Shown: piece after piece, positions 16,560-26,091 of the stretch | How positions within the stretch are numbered: position 1 is the first letter of the stretch | Layout of the letters: every line of letters begins with the position of its first letter | Assembly: GCA_016715895.1 (NCBI GenBank) | Contig: JADJXH010000004.1 | Coordinates: 1,922,001 to 1,986,000, forward strand | DNA from: Flavobacteriales bacterium | Lineage (GTDB): Bacteria; Bacteroidota; Bacteroidia; Flavobacteriales_F; PHOS-HE28 | Direction: 5' to 3' | DNA length: 64,000 nucleotides | Translations under genes and position numbers: made by a program | Notes under the pieces: generated by a model | The model's database searches: none | The model's input: only the letters and a program-made list of their open reading frames with translations | What the model was told of the DNA's origin: nothing

Positions 16560-18083
16560 ATGGAACGATCCCCTGCCGGTGTGACGGCCGCAAAGGCCTC
16601 CCGGAACTCCGCCAACGGCCGTGCCGACAAGTTCGTGGGTGAAGGGCTCACCTACGATGACGTGCTCCTGGTGCCCGCCTACAGCGAGGTGCTTCCCCGC
16701 GAAGTGGCCATCCGCACGCGGTTCTCCCGGCGCATCACCCTGAACGTACCCATCGTCAGTGCCGCGATGGATACCGTCACCGGATCGGAGCTGGCCATCG
16801 CCATCGCCCAGCAGGGCGGCATCGGCGTGGTGCACAAGAACCAGCCGGTCGCCGCGCAGGCCAACGAGGTGCGTCGGGTGAAGCGCAGCGAGAGCGGCAT
16901 GATCCTCGATCCCGTGAAGCTGGAGGAGAAGGCCCTGGTGGGCGACGCCCTCAAGCTGATGGCGGAGAACCGGATCGGCGGAATTCCCGTGGTGGCCGCC
17001 GACGGGCGGCTCGTGGGCATCGTCACCAATCGTGACCTGCGCTTCGAGAAGCGCATGGGCCGTCCGGTGGCCGAAGTGATGACGAAGGACCAGCTCATCA
17101 CCGCCCAGCGCAACACCACCATGGCGCAGGCGGAGGACATCCTCCAGGAGCACAAGATCGAGAAGCTGCCCGTGGTGGACGATGGTGGTCGCCTGGTGGG
17201 CCTCATCACCTACAAGGACATCCTGAAGCTCAAGCAGCGTCCCAACGCCTGCAAGGACCATCTGGGGCGCCTGCGCGTGGCCGCCGCCATCGGGATCGCC
17301 GCCGACAGCATGGACCGGGCCAGGGCGCTCGTCGAGGCCGGCGTCGATGCCTTGGTGATCGACACCGCGCATGGCCATACCCGGGGGGTCGTCCACATGC
17401 TGCGCCAGGTGAAGGAGGCCTTCCCGGATGTGGACGTCGTGGTGGGCAATGTGGCCACCGCCGATGCGGCCCGTGCGCTGGCCGAGGCGGGCGCCGATGC
17501 CGTGAAGGTGGGCATCGGACCCGGCAGCATCTGCACCACGCGGGTCATCGCCGGGGTGGGCGTACCCCAGCTCACCGCCGTGCTGGAGTGCGCTGCGGGC
17601 CTGGAGGGCACCGACGTGCCGGTGATCGCCGACGGCGGCATCCGGTACACCGGGGACGTGGTGAAAGCCCTGGCGGCCGGCGCCAGCACGGTGATGATCG
17701 GCAGCATGTTCGCCGGGGTGGACGAAAGCCCGGGCGAGACCATCATCTACGAGGGACGCCGGTTCAAGGCGTACCGCGGCATGGGCTCCATCGAGGCCAT
17801 GCAGCACGGCAGCAAGGACCGCTACTTCCAGGACATGGAGGACGACATCAAGAAGCTCGTGCCCGAGGGCATCAGCGGCCGGGTGCCGTTCAAGGGACGG
17901 CTGGAGGAGGTGATGCACCAACTGGTGGGGGGCCTGCGGGCCGGCATGGGCTATTGCGGTGCGCCGGACATCGCCGCCCTGAAGGGGGCGCGGTTCATCC
18001 GCATCACCTCGGCCGGGGTCCGCGAGAGCCATCCACACGACGTGTTCATCACCCGCGAGGCGCCCAATTACAGCCATCTCTAG
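16560..18083 (+). CDS. guaB: IMP dehydrogenase
   Basis: 507 residues, normal for bacterial IMPDH. It oxidises IMP to XMP with NAD+, the committed step of guanine nucleotide synthesis, in the cytosol. The N-terminal barrel segment GLTYDDVLLVPAYSEVLP is followed by two CBS domains at ~110-230 (MAENRIGGIPVV, LQEHKIEKLPVVDD). The catalytic loop is GPGSICTTR with Cys325, then a DGGIRYTGDVVKAL phosphate-binding stretch and YRGMGSIEAM. An in-frame TTG two codons upstream lies inside the promoter box and is rejected. It is followed 20 bases later by a response regulator. Confidence 0.96.
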   Translation: MERSPAGVTAAKASRNSANGRADKFVGEGLTYDDVLLVPAYSEVLPREVAIRTRFSRRITLNVPIVSAAMDTVTGSELAIAIAQQGGIGVVHKNQPVAAQANEVRRVKRSESGMILDPVKLEEKALVGDALKLMAENRIGGIPVVAADGRLVGIVTNRDLRFEKRMGRPVAEVMTKDQLITAQRNTTMAQAEDILQEHKIEKLPVVDDGGRLVGLITYKDILKLKQRPNACKDHLGRLRVAAAIGIAADSMDRARALVEAGVDALVIDTAHGHTRGVVHMLRQVKEAFPDVDVVVGNVATADAARALAEAGADAVKVGIGPGSICTTRVIAGVGVPQLTAVLECAAGLEGTDVPVIADGGIRYTGDVVKALAAGASTVMIGSMFAGVDESPGETIIYEGRRFKAYRGMGSIEAMQHGSKDRYFQDMEDDIKKLVPEGISGRVPFKGRLEEVMHQLVGGLRAGMGYCGAPDIAALKGARFIRITSAGVRESHPHDVFITREAPNYSHL

Positions 18084-18103
18084 GGATCGCCGATCTTGGG
18101 GCC

Positions 18104-18745
18104 ATGCTGCCCGTGCGGATCCTGGTGGTGGACGCCCTTGAACTCGTCCACGAAGGCCTCAGGGCGCGCTACGCGGATACACCCGAACTGGACCTCTCGG
18201 ACTACGCCGGCACAGGCGAGGCGATGCTCGAACGGGTGCGGCAGGCACCGCCGGACCTGGTGCTGTTGGATGTGTCACTGCCGGTGATGGACGGCATCGA
18301 CGCCATGCGGGCCCTGCACAAGGAGCACCCGCAGGTGAAGGCCCTGGCCCATTCGCTGCTCAACGGCATCGAGTACATCAACAGCATGCTGCTGGAGGGC
18401 GCATCCGGGTACGTGGTCAAGAACGGCCCGCGCGAGGAGCTGCCCGTGGCCGTGCGCACGGTGATCGCCGGAGGCCGCCACCTGAGCCCGGCCGCCCGGG
18501 AAGCGGTGGACAAGGGCTACACCTTCACCGAGAAGCGGCCCGACGGGGAGTACATCGGCCTCACCGCGCGGGAGCGGGAGATCATCCGGCTGGTCGCACT
18601 GGAGCGGACGAACGCCGAGATCTCCGCAGCCCTCTTCATCAGTGAGGACACGGTGAAGACCCACCGGCGCAACCTGATGACCAAGCTCAATGTGCGGAGC
18701 ACGGCGGGCCTGGTGCGCTATGCCGTGGACCGGTGCTGGGTGTGA
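18104..18745 (+). CDS. NarL/LuxR-type response regulator (orphan)
   Basis: 213 residues. The receiver domain has phospho-acceptor Asp56 (LVLLDVSLP), a Ser in ALAHS and Lys106 (GYVVKN). The acidic pocket at the start reads VVDALE, so the second acidic residue of the usual DD pair is Ala. The C-terminal LuxR helix-turn-helix is complete (LTAREREIIRLVA ... ISEDTVKTHRRNL). It would bind DNA as a dimer upon phosphorylation. No histidine kinase lies nearby, so partner and targets are unknown. The start is the ATG just downstream of guaB; longer in-frame extension into guaB is rejected. Confidence 0.85.
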   Translation: MLPVRILVVDALELVHEGLRARYADTPELDLSDYAGTGEAMLERVRQAPPDLVLLDVSLPVMDGIDAMRALHKEHPQVKALAHSLLNGIEYINSMLLEGASGYVVKNGPREELPVAVRTVIAGGRHLSPAAREAVDKGYTFTEKRPDGEYIGLTAREREIIRLVALERTNAEISAALFISEDTVKTHRRNLMTKLNVRSTAGLVRYAVDRCWV

Positions 18746-18825
18746 GGGTGAGGAGAGGAACACCCTTTGTGGGTATTGGCCGGCCGTGGTGACGGGCCCA
18801 CTTTTGGACCCACAACACGCCGATC

Positions 18826-19305
18826 ATGCGTCCCCCAAAGTCCCTCCGCCTCCTGTGTGCCACCGCACTGCTCGCCTCGCCGTTCGCGGCGCATGCCCTG
18901 GACCATGTGATGATCATCGGCTGGCTCAGTTCGACCGAGGCCGATCAGCAGGACGCCGTGCTTTCCGTGGAGGTGGAAGGGGAGACCTGCGTGTACGCGC
19001 TGTTGGGACCGGACGGTCGCTTTGCCTTCAGCCTGCCGGTGGATGCCCGCGCCGAGCTGTTCTTCGGCAAGCCGGGCCACCAGTGGAAGCGCATCGCGGT
19101 GGACACCCGCAACGCGGATGGCAGTGCCCGGGCCCGCCGGGCGAACAGGGATGTGCGCTTCGAGGTGGTCCTGGAGCGCGATGCCTATGGGCCGATGGCC
19201 GCGGAGCCCGGTCCGGTGGGCAGCATCAGCTTCCTGAAGGGCACCGGCCTCATGAAGGTGCGCTACCATGCCGGGGCCACCGGTCATGCGCTGCATCGGC
19301 GCTAA
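18826..19305 (+). CDS. Small exported protein of unknown function
   Basis: 159 residues with a signal peptide (SLRLLCATALLASPFAAHA). The mature region (~25-110) has a carboxypeptidase-regulatory-like flavour: short beta strands around VLSVEVEGETCVYALLGPDGRFAFSLP and RAELFFGKPGHQWKRIAVD, as in small domains that describe how a value is displayed or modified. The C-terminus is basic (MKVRYHAGATGHALHRR). No family is recognised with confidence. It stands alone between the regulator and the folding-factor cluster; a CACTTTTG sequence upstream is a weak promoter candidate. Confidence 0.6.
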   Translation: MRPPKSLRLLCATALLASPFAAHALDHVMIIGWLSSTEADQQDAVLSVEVEGETCVYALLGPDGRFAFSLPVDARAELFFGKPGHQWKRIAVDTRNADGSARARRANRDVRFEVVLERDAYGPMAAEPGPVGSISFLKGTGLMKVRYHAGATGHALHRR

Positions 19306-19374
19306 GGCAGGGGCGCACCGCGCCGTTCAGATCTTTTTGCACACGGCGGCAGGCCTCCGCTCCGGCGAACCGGT

Positions 19375-19382
19375 TACATTTG
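19375..19382 (+). promoter_or_regulatory. TAnnTTTG -7 element (TACATTTG)
   Basis: Perfect consensus, 16 bases before the ATG at 19399. It would drive the cluster of folding factors that follows. Confidence 0.7.
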
Positions 19383-19398
19383 CGACCCTTCAACCGAG

Positions 19399-21561
19399 AT
19401 GCCTACTGCAATGGAAATGAGGAAGTTCGTTCTGCTCGCCGGCCTCTTCTTCGCCGGTCATATGAACGCCCAGGACGGCGCCGCCGATCCGGCGGTGATG
19501 ACCGTGGACGGCAAACCGGTCAGCCGAAGTGAGTTCGAGGCCATCTACAAGAAGAACAACAAGGACGCGGCTGTCACCCAGCAGGCACTGGACGAGTACC
19601 TCGATCTGTTCATCAATTACAAGCTGAAGGTGCGCGAGGCCGAGGTGCTCGGCATGGACACGGTGTCCAAGTTCCGCACCGAGCTGGACGGTTACCGCAA
19701 GCAACTGGCCCGTCCCTACCTCATCGACCGCGAGCTGAACGATCAGCTGATCAAGGAGGCCTATGACCGGTCGCGGACAGAGATGCGTGCCAGCCACATC
19801 CTGGTGCAGGTGGCCGAGGACGCCGCGCCTGAGGATACCGCCGCGGCATGGAAACGCATCATGGCCCTCCGCGAGCGCGTGGCCAAGGGTGAGGACTTCG
19901 CCACGGTGGCCAAGGGCAAGGGTGGCAGCGATGATCCCAGCGCTCAGAAGAACGGTGGCGATCTGGGCTGGTTCAGCGCGCTGCAGATGGTCTATCCCTT
20001 CGAGAGCGCCGTGTACACCACGCCGGTGGGCCAGCTGAGCCAGCCGGTGCGGACCCGCTTCGGCTATCACATCATCAAGGTCACGGACTCGCGTCCGGCC
20101 CGCGGTCAGGTGAAGGTGGCGCACATCATGCTGCGCGCTTCCGACCAGGATACGCCCGAACGGCAGGCCGACACCGAGCGGCGCATCCGCGAGATCCATC
20201 AGCAGCTGACCGCGGGCAGCCTCACCTTCGCCGACGCGGCCTTGAAATACAGCGAGGACGAAAGCTCCAGCACGAAGGGCGGCGAGCTGCCCATGTTCGG
20301 CACGGGCAAGATGATCGAGGAGTTCGAGGATGTCGCCTTCGGCCTCAAGGCCGATGAGGAGATCAGCGCACCGTTCAAGACCCGCTACGGCTGGCATATC
20401 GTGAAGCGCCTGGACGCCATGCCCCCACCCACCTTCGACCAGGCCAAGGCCGACCTCAAGAGCCGCATCAGCCGGGACAGCCGGGCCGACATCACGCGCC
20501 GCGCCTTCCTCGACAAGCTGCGCACCACCTATGGCTACAAGCCCGATCCCAAGGCGGTGAAGGCCGTTCTGCCCCTGCTGGACAGCACCATCTTCCGCAA
20601 GGGCGCCCAGGTGCTCGACACGCTCAGTCGGAAGGATGTCGTCGAAGGTCCCATCGTGCGAAAGGACGGCCGGTACAAGCGGGAGCTCAACGGGACCATC
20701 AAGGAGGGGAAGCTGGTGAACGTCCGGAGCCGCAAACACGACGACCTGGTGCAGACCCCGGCGGACACCGTGGTGGTGCGCGATGTGCATGAAGGCTGGA
20801 CCCCCGATGCCGCCAAGGCCGCCAAGCTCACCAAGCCGGTGTTCACCATCGAGGGCCGCAGCTACACCCAGGCCGATCTGCTCGACTACCTGCGGGACAA
20901 GCAACGGCGCGAACCCGGCCGCTCCTTCTCCGCCTACGTCGACGAACGCTTCCAGCAGTTCGTGGACGACAAGTTGATGGAATACGAGGACGGCCGGTTG
21001 GAGGAGAAGTACCCTGAGTTCCGCCTCCTGATGAAGGAGTACCGTGACGGCATTCTCCTCTTCGAGCTTACGGACCAGAAGGTGTGGAGCAAGGCCGTGA
21101 AGGACAGCACCGGTCTGCAGGCCTTCCACAAGGCCCATGAGCGGGACTTCATGTGGGACACCCGCTACCGCGGTGACATTTACACCTGTGCGAACGCCGA
21201 TGTGGCCAAGAAGGCCCGGGCCCTCTACAAGAAGGGCAAGCGTGGCGCCGAGCTGCAGACCGAGCTCACCAGGACATCCGCCCTTGACCTCGAGCACGTC
21301 AGCGGCACCTGGACCGCCGAGGAGAAACCCTATCTGAAGGGCATCGTCAACGTCGGCCTATCGGACAACTTCAACGTCGACGGACGCGTGGTGATGGTGG
21401 ACCTGCAGGAGGTGATCCCGGCCACGCCCAAGACCCTGGACGAGGCGCGCGGCCTGATCACCGCGGCATACCAGGACCAGCTCGAGAAGGACTGGATCAA
21501 GGAGCTGCGCGGCAAGTATGAGGTCCGCGTCAACAAGGACGTGCTCTATTCCATCCGCTGA
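19399..21561 (+). CDS. Periplasmic peptidyl-prolyl isomerase, two parvulin domains
   Basis: 720 residues with a signal peptide ending GHMNAQ. It has a SurA-type N-terminal helical chaperone region (~25-125, with VTQQALDEYLDLFINYKLKVREA), then two rotamase domains in tandem at ~130-235 (RASHILVQV ... GYHIIKV) and ~238-345 (KVAHIMLRA ... GWHIVKR). A long C-terminal region of ~370 residues follows with a second chaperone-like section (YTQADLLDYLRDK ... VDDKLMEYEDGRLEEKYPEF). Such proteins escort outer-membrane and secreted proteins across the periplasm, fitting the many exported proteins around. It is followed by two more genes of the same system. Confidence 0.88.
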   Translation: MPTAMEMRKFVLLAGLFFAGHMNAQDGAADPAVMTVDGKPVSRSEFEAIYKKNNKDAAVTQQALDEYLDLFINYKLKVREAEVLGMDTVSKFRTELDGYRKQLARPYLIDRELNDQLIKEAYDRSRTEMRASHILVQVAEDAAPEDTAAAWKRIMALRERVAKGEDFATVAKGKGGSDDPSAQKNGGDLGWFSALQMVYPFESAVYTTPVGQLSQPVRTRFGYHIIKVTDSRPARGQVKVAHIMLRASDQDTPERQADTERRIREIHQQLTAGSLTFADAALKYSEDESSSTKGGELPMFGTGKMIEEFEDVAFGLKADEEISAPFKTRYGWHIVKRLDAMPPPTFDQAKADLKSRISRDSRADITRRAFLDKLRTTYGYKPDPKAVKAVLPLLDSTIFRKGAQVLDTLSRKDVVEGPIVRKDGRYKRELNGTIKEGKLVNVRSRKHDDLVQTPADTVVVRDVHEGWTPDAAKAAKLTKPVFTIEGRSYTQADLLDYLRDKQRREPGRSFSAYVDERFQQFVDDKLMEYEDGRLEEKYPEFRLLMKEYRDGILLFELTDQKVWSKAVKDSTGLQAFHKAHERDFMWDTRYRGDIYTCANADVAKKARALYKKGKRGAELQTELTRTSALDLEHVSGTWTAEEKPYLKGIVNVGLSDNFNVDGRVVMVDLQEVIPATPKTLDEARGLITAAYQDQLEKDWIKELRGKYEVRVNKDVLYSIR

Positions 21562-21588
21562 CGATTGCTCCGCGGTCCCCGTCACACC

Positions 21589-22428
21589 ATGCACGTTGTG
21601 CTGACCGGCTGCGCACTGGCGGTCGGGTGTGCCGCTGAGCATGACGGGGCCGACCCGCCCGTTGCCCGGGCCTATGGCAACACGCTGTATTGGAGCGATC
21701 TGCGGCAGGTGGTCCCGGTGGACGCCGCTCCACACGACAGCGCCATCCTCGCCCGCAGTTTTGTCGACAACTGGCTTCGCGAACAGGTCCTGTTGGCCAG
21801 CGCAGAACGCAATCTGCCCGAGGTCCACATGGATGTGGAGGCCAGGATCAGGGACTACCGCAACTCCCTCATCATCTACGCCTACGAACAGGCCGTGGTG
21901 GAGCAGAAGCTAGACACGGTCGTCACCGACGCGCAGCTTCAGCAGCACTACGAGAGCAACCGGAAGGATTTCGCCCTTCGGGAGGACATCCTTCGCGCGC
22001 GCTGGTTCAAGGTGCACGAGGTGGACGACCGGGAGTTGCGGAAGGTGCAGCGATGGTTCACCGGCGGACGGCCCGAGGACCTGCACGAACTGGAGGTGTG
22101 GCTCGCGTTGAAGGGGGTCTCCATCAACGATCCCGGTCCGGCCTGGTCCACCCTGGGCCAGTTCGCCGCCCAGGTGCCGGTGGCCACGGGCGAGGTATGG
22201 GCCCGGTTGCGCAGCAACGAGCGCCTGGTCCTGGCGGACAGCGCGGACACCTACTTCGTGGAGGTGCTGGAGCATCGGTCCGCCGGCGACGAGCCGCCCC
22301 TCGCCCTGGTGGCCGAGGATATCCGCACCATCGTCCTGAATCAACGCAAGGTGAAGCTGATCGCCGACATGCGTGACGATCTTTACCGCCAGGCCCTGGC
22401 CAACGGGGACATCCATGCCGAGCACTAG
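21589..22428 (+). CDS. Foldase-like lipoprotein without a parvulin domain
   Basis: 279 residues from the ATG at 21589; an in-frame TTG at 21565 is less likely. The start MHVVLTGCALAVGC gives a lipobox, with Cys8 (LTGC) the most likely lipidated residue and Cys14 an alternative. The body resembles the SurA/PpiC N-terminal helical fold: YGNTLYWSDLRQVVP, a run of helices to ~110 with QVLLASAERNLPEVHMDVEARIRDY, then LQQHYESNRKDFALREDILRARWF, the linker usually seen before a parvulin domain. No parvulin HI.. motif follows. It sits between two parvulin isomerases and overlaps the next by 14 bases, so it probably works with them. Confidence 0.75.
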   Translation: MHVVLTGCALAVGCAAEHDGADPPVARAYGNTLYWSDLRQVVPVDAAPHDSAILARSFVDNWLREQVLLASAERNLPEVHMDVEARIRDYRNSLIIYAYEQAVVEQKLDTVVTDAQLQQHYESNRKDFALREDILRARWFKVHEVDDRELRKVQRWFTGGRPEDLHELEVWLALKGVSINDPGPAWSTLGQFAAQVPVATGEVWARLRSNERLVLADSADTYFVEVLEHRSAGDEPPLALVAEDIRTIVLNQRKVKLIADMRDDLYRQALANGDIHAEH

Positions 22429-23779
22429 CCGCATCCTCAGCCTCTGCGCCGCCGTTGCGATGGCGGGCCCGCTTTGGGCGCAGCCCGTGCCCGAAGTGGT
22501 GGATGGCATCGTGGGCGTGGTGGGCCGGGAGGTGGTGCTGCTCAGCGACCTGCAGGGGCGCCAGGAGCAGCTGCGGCAGAACGGCGTGCCCATCACCGCC
22601 GCGGCCACCTGCGAGGAACTTCGCGGGCTGCTCTACGAACGCATGCTCCTGGACCAGGCGATGCTCGACAGTGTGATGGTGGATGAAGGTCAGGTGCAGG
22701 CCGAGCTCGACCGCCGGATCCGGTACTTCATCATGCAGCTGGGTTCGCAGGAGAAGCTGGAGGAGTTCTATGGCAAGTCCATCGCCGAGATCAAGGACGA
22801 CTTCCACGACCAGGTGCAGCAGCAATTGCTCGTTCAGCGCATGGAAGGCCAGGTCTCCGGCGAGATCCGGGTATCACCCCGCGATGTGGAGCGCTTCTTC
22901 AAGGAGATCCCCGAGGACAGCCTGCCCTACATCAACGCCCAGGTGGAGTTCGCCCAGATCGTGCGCACCCCGCGTGTGAGCGATGAGGAGGACAGCAGGG
23001 TGCGTCGGCGCATCGAGGGCTTCCGCGACAATGTGGTGAAAGGGGAGAAGGACTTCTGCACGCTGGCCATCCTGTACAGCGAGGATCCCGGGTCCGCCCA
23101 GAACTGCGGCGAGCTCGGTCTGGTGCCCCTGGGCGCCATGGTGCCTGAGTTCGACGCGGTGGCCATGAGCCTCAAGGAGGGCGAGGTGAGCCAGGTGTTC
23201 AAGACCAGCTACGGCTACCACTTCATGCAGCTCATCGAGCGCAGGGGCGAGCAATACAACGCCAGGCACATCCTGCTGAAGCCGCAGGTGGGCAACGACG
23301 ACCTGCTGGTGGCCCGCCGGTACCTGGACAGCCTGGCCACGCTGATCCGTGCAGGCACGCTCGACTTCAGCAACGCTGCCGCCGAGCATAGCGACGACGA
23401 GGAGTCGCGCTCCTCCGGAGGCGTCGTCATCGAGCCCAACAGCAACAGCGCACGCTGGTCGATCGGTGAACTGGACCAGCAGACCTTCTTCGTGGTGGAC
23501 AAACTGGCCGTGCAGGAGGTGAGCGAACCGGCGGTGATCACTTCGGAGGATGGCACGCGCAGCTTCCGGATCATCAAGCTGTTGCGCCGCACCGAGCCCC
23601 ACCGGGCCAACCTCAAGGACGACTACCAGCTCCTGCTGCAGGCCGCGGAGGGCCGGCTGCGCACCAAGGCGGTGGATGATTGGGTGCGTCTGAAACTGGT
23701 CGACACCTACATCCGCGTGGATCCCGCGCACGCCGGCTGTCCCTTCCTGCGCGATTGGAACATCGCCGCAGGCGAATGA
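22415..23779 (+). CDS. SurA-type periplasmic chaperone/isomerase
   Basis: 454 residues from the ATG at 22415, which lies inside the end of the previous gene (14-base overlap). Signal peptide ends AGPLWAQ. The SurA N-terminal fold (VVDGIVGVVGREVVLLSDL) is followed by a long helix pair and two parvulin-like domains. The first is at ~175-285 (AQVEFAQIVRTP ... GYHFMQLIERRGEQ). The second, more degenerate, is at ~288-395 (YNARHILLKPQ ... FRIIKLLRR). Length and layout match SurA of Bacteroidota. Expected role: delivery of beta-barrel and T9SS cargo proteins through the periplasm. Confidence 0.88.
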   Translation: MPSTSRILSLCAAVAMAGPLWAQPVPEVVDGIVGVVGREVVLLSDLQGRQEQLRQNGVPITAAATCEELRGLLYERMLLDQAMLDSVMVDEGQVQAELDRRIRYFIMQLGSQEKLEEFYGKSIAEIKDDFHDQVQQQLLVQRMEGQVSGEIRVSPRDVERFFKEIPEDSLPYINAQVEFAQIVRTPRVSDEEDSRVRRRIEGFRDNVVKGEKDFCTLAILYSEDPGSAQNCGELGLVPLGAMVPEFDAVAMSLKEGEVSQVFKTSYGYHFMQLIERRGEQYNARHILLKPQVGNDDLLVARRYLDSLATLIRAGTLDFSNAAAEHSDDEESRSSGGVVIEPNSNSARWSIGELDQQTFFVVDKLAVQEVSEPAVITSEDGTRSFRIIKLLRRTEPHRANLKDDYQLLLQAAEGRLRTKAVDDWVRLKLVDTYIRVDPAHAGCPFLRDWNIAAGE

Positions 23780-23794
23780 CCCTGCGGATCACGG

Positions 23795-23802
23795 TATTTT
23801 CG
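23795..23802 (+). promoter_or_regulatory. TAnnTTCG -7-like element (TATTTTCG)
   Basis: Seven bases before the ATG of the MoxR gene; another very short predicted leader. Confidence 0.5.
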
Positions 23803-23809
23803 GCCCCCC

Positions 23810-24774
<965 letters not shown>

Positions 24775-24778
<4 letters not shown>

Positions 24779-25215
24779 AGCGCCCGCTGCGCTCGTTCAC
24801 CCTGGTTCTGCTGCAGTTCACCCTGCTATGCGGCCTGGTGCTGTCGGCGCCGTGGTCCGCGCTGGGGGCGCTCCGGTTCATCCTCATCGCCGCGTCGCTC
24901 CTGCTGGTGTGCTGGGCCATCCTCGCCATGGGGGGGAGCACCTTCAGCGTGTTCCCTGAACCGCGGCCCGGTGCACGCCTCATTGTGGATGGCCCCTACC
25001 GCTGGGTGCGGCATCCGATGTACCTCGCGGTCCTGCTTGCCGCCGCCGCCGTGGGTTCCGCGCCGCCCATCGGCCTGCATTCCGGGTTCGCCGCGCTGCT
25101 GCTGCCGGTGATCCTGCTCAAGGTGCGGGTCGAGGAGCGGGCCATCGCGGCCACCTTTTCGGAGCGCGAGGAAAGGATGCGCGGCATCGCCCGGCTGATC
25201 CCGGGTCTCTGGTGA
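24775..25215 (+). CDS. Isoprenylcysteine methyltransferase (ICMT/PEMT)-family membrane protein
   Basis: 146 residues from the GTG at 24775, whose TG is shared with the MoxR stop (GTGA). Four membrane segments (~8-26, 32-50, 78-98, 103-120) surround the family signature VDGPYRWVRHPMYLAVL (~67-83). A C-terminal EERAIAATF / RMRGIARLIPG section is typical of the SAM-binding end of ICMT-like methyltransferases. These methylate small lipophilic substrates or lipids at the membrane; the substrate here is unknown. Its link with MoxR is by position only. Confidence 0.8.
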
Positions 25216-25239
25216 GCCCGCGCGGATCGTTCCCCTGGC

Positions 25240-25247
25240 TACCTTTG
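25240..25247 (+). promoter_or_regulatory. TAnnTTTG -7 element (TACCTTTG)
   Basis: Perfect consensus, 33 bases before the ATG at 25281. It opens the island of large exported proteins. Confidence 0.65.
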
Positions 25248-25280
25248 GAACGTCGGTACCGATCGCCGGCCATCACGATC

Positions 25281-26063
25281 ATGTTGCGCACCCTCCTCCT
25301 CGCACTGGCCCTTTCCCTCTCCTCCATCACCTGGGCCCAGTTGCCATTGGTGGACATCACCCTGGTCGATAACGGTGCGAGCGAGCTCGAGGTGCGGGTG
25401 AGGCCCGATGGCGATTTCGATGAGTTCTTCGCCAGCATCGTCTTCACCATCCGCTGGGATGCCGCCTCCGGCGCGAACCTCGACCAGGTGGCCCAAGTGG
25501 CGCCGGTGAGCTTCTATATGCCCGTGATCAAGTCCGGACCGGAGACCGATGCCGGGGGGTACCGCTACCAGATCTTCGCCGGCTTCGGCACCAATGCCCT
25601 CAGTGCCTTCGGCGAGAACTGGACCGCAGGCAATGAGGTCGTGCTGATGACCATTCCCGTGGTGAACGGCACTTCGTTCTTCGAGATCGTGAACGACAGC
25701 TGGACGGGCGACGTCAACAACAACGGCGACTACTACGTGTCCTTGAACGGCCAGGACCAGACCGGTGCGATCTACCAGTTGAACACCGGTGTGCGTGTGG
25801 AGGGGACCCTTGGCGCCGGCTTCTCCGTGCACCCGAATCCGTCGGCCGGTCCGGTGATGCTCGATCTGAACATCCCCACCGACGTCCAGGTCGCGCTCGT
25901 GGAGTGGCTGGATGCGTCGGGGCGCTTGGTGCGTGCCGACCGCATCACGGGTCGCGGAGCGTTGCGCTTCCCGGTGGATGTGGCCGGCCTGGAGCGCGGC
26001 ACGTACATGGTGCGCCTCACCAGTGACGGGCAGGTGAGCACCGAACGTGTCGTTCTGCGCTGA
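25281..26063 (+). CDS. T9SS type A secreted protein sharing a domain with the Cys-repeat protein
   Basis: 260 residues from the ATG at 25281 (signal peptide RTLLLALALSLSSITWAQ). Residues 22-165 form a beta-rich domain (VDITLVDNGASELEVRVRPD, SIVFTIRWDAASGANL, VVLMTIPVVN, YVSLNGQDQTGAIYQ). It is clearly related to the start of the protein at 41916-45911. The last ~80 residues are a type A T9SS sorting domain (FSVHPNPSAGPVML, WLDASGRLVRAD, LERGTYMVRL). It is a short version of its relative, lacking the Cys repeats. Ligand unknown; the domain may be a cohesin-like sandwich (inference). Confidence 0.82.
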   Translation: MLRTLLLALALSLSSITWAQLPLVDITLVDNGASELEVRVRPDGDFDEFFASIVFTIRWDAASGANLDQVAQVAPVSFYMPVIKSGPETDAGGYRYQIFAGFGTNALSAFGENWTAGNEVVLMTIPVVNGTSFFEIVNDSWTGDVNNNGDYYVSLNGQDQTGAIYQLNTGVRVEGTLGAGFSVHPNPSAGPVMLDLNIPTDVQVALVEWLDASGRLVRADRITGRGALRFPVDVAGLERGTYMVRLTSDGQVSTERVVLR

Positions 26064-26091
26064 TCGCCGACCTGTTCACGATCCCGGCCGC

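Noticed and set aside
14630..16651. 673-residue minus-strand frame
   Set aside because: Antisense to the fibronectin-like protein; no signal peptide or domain signature.
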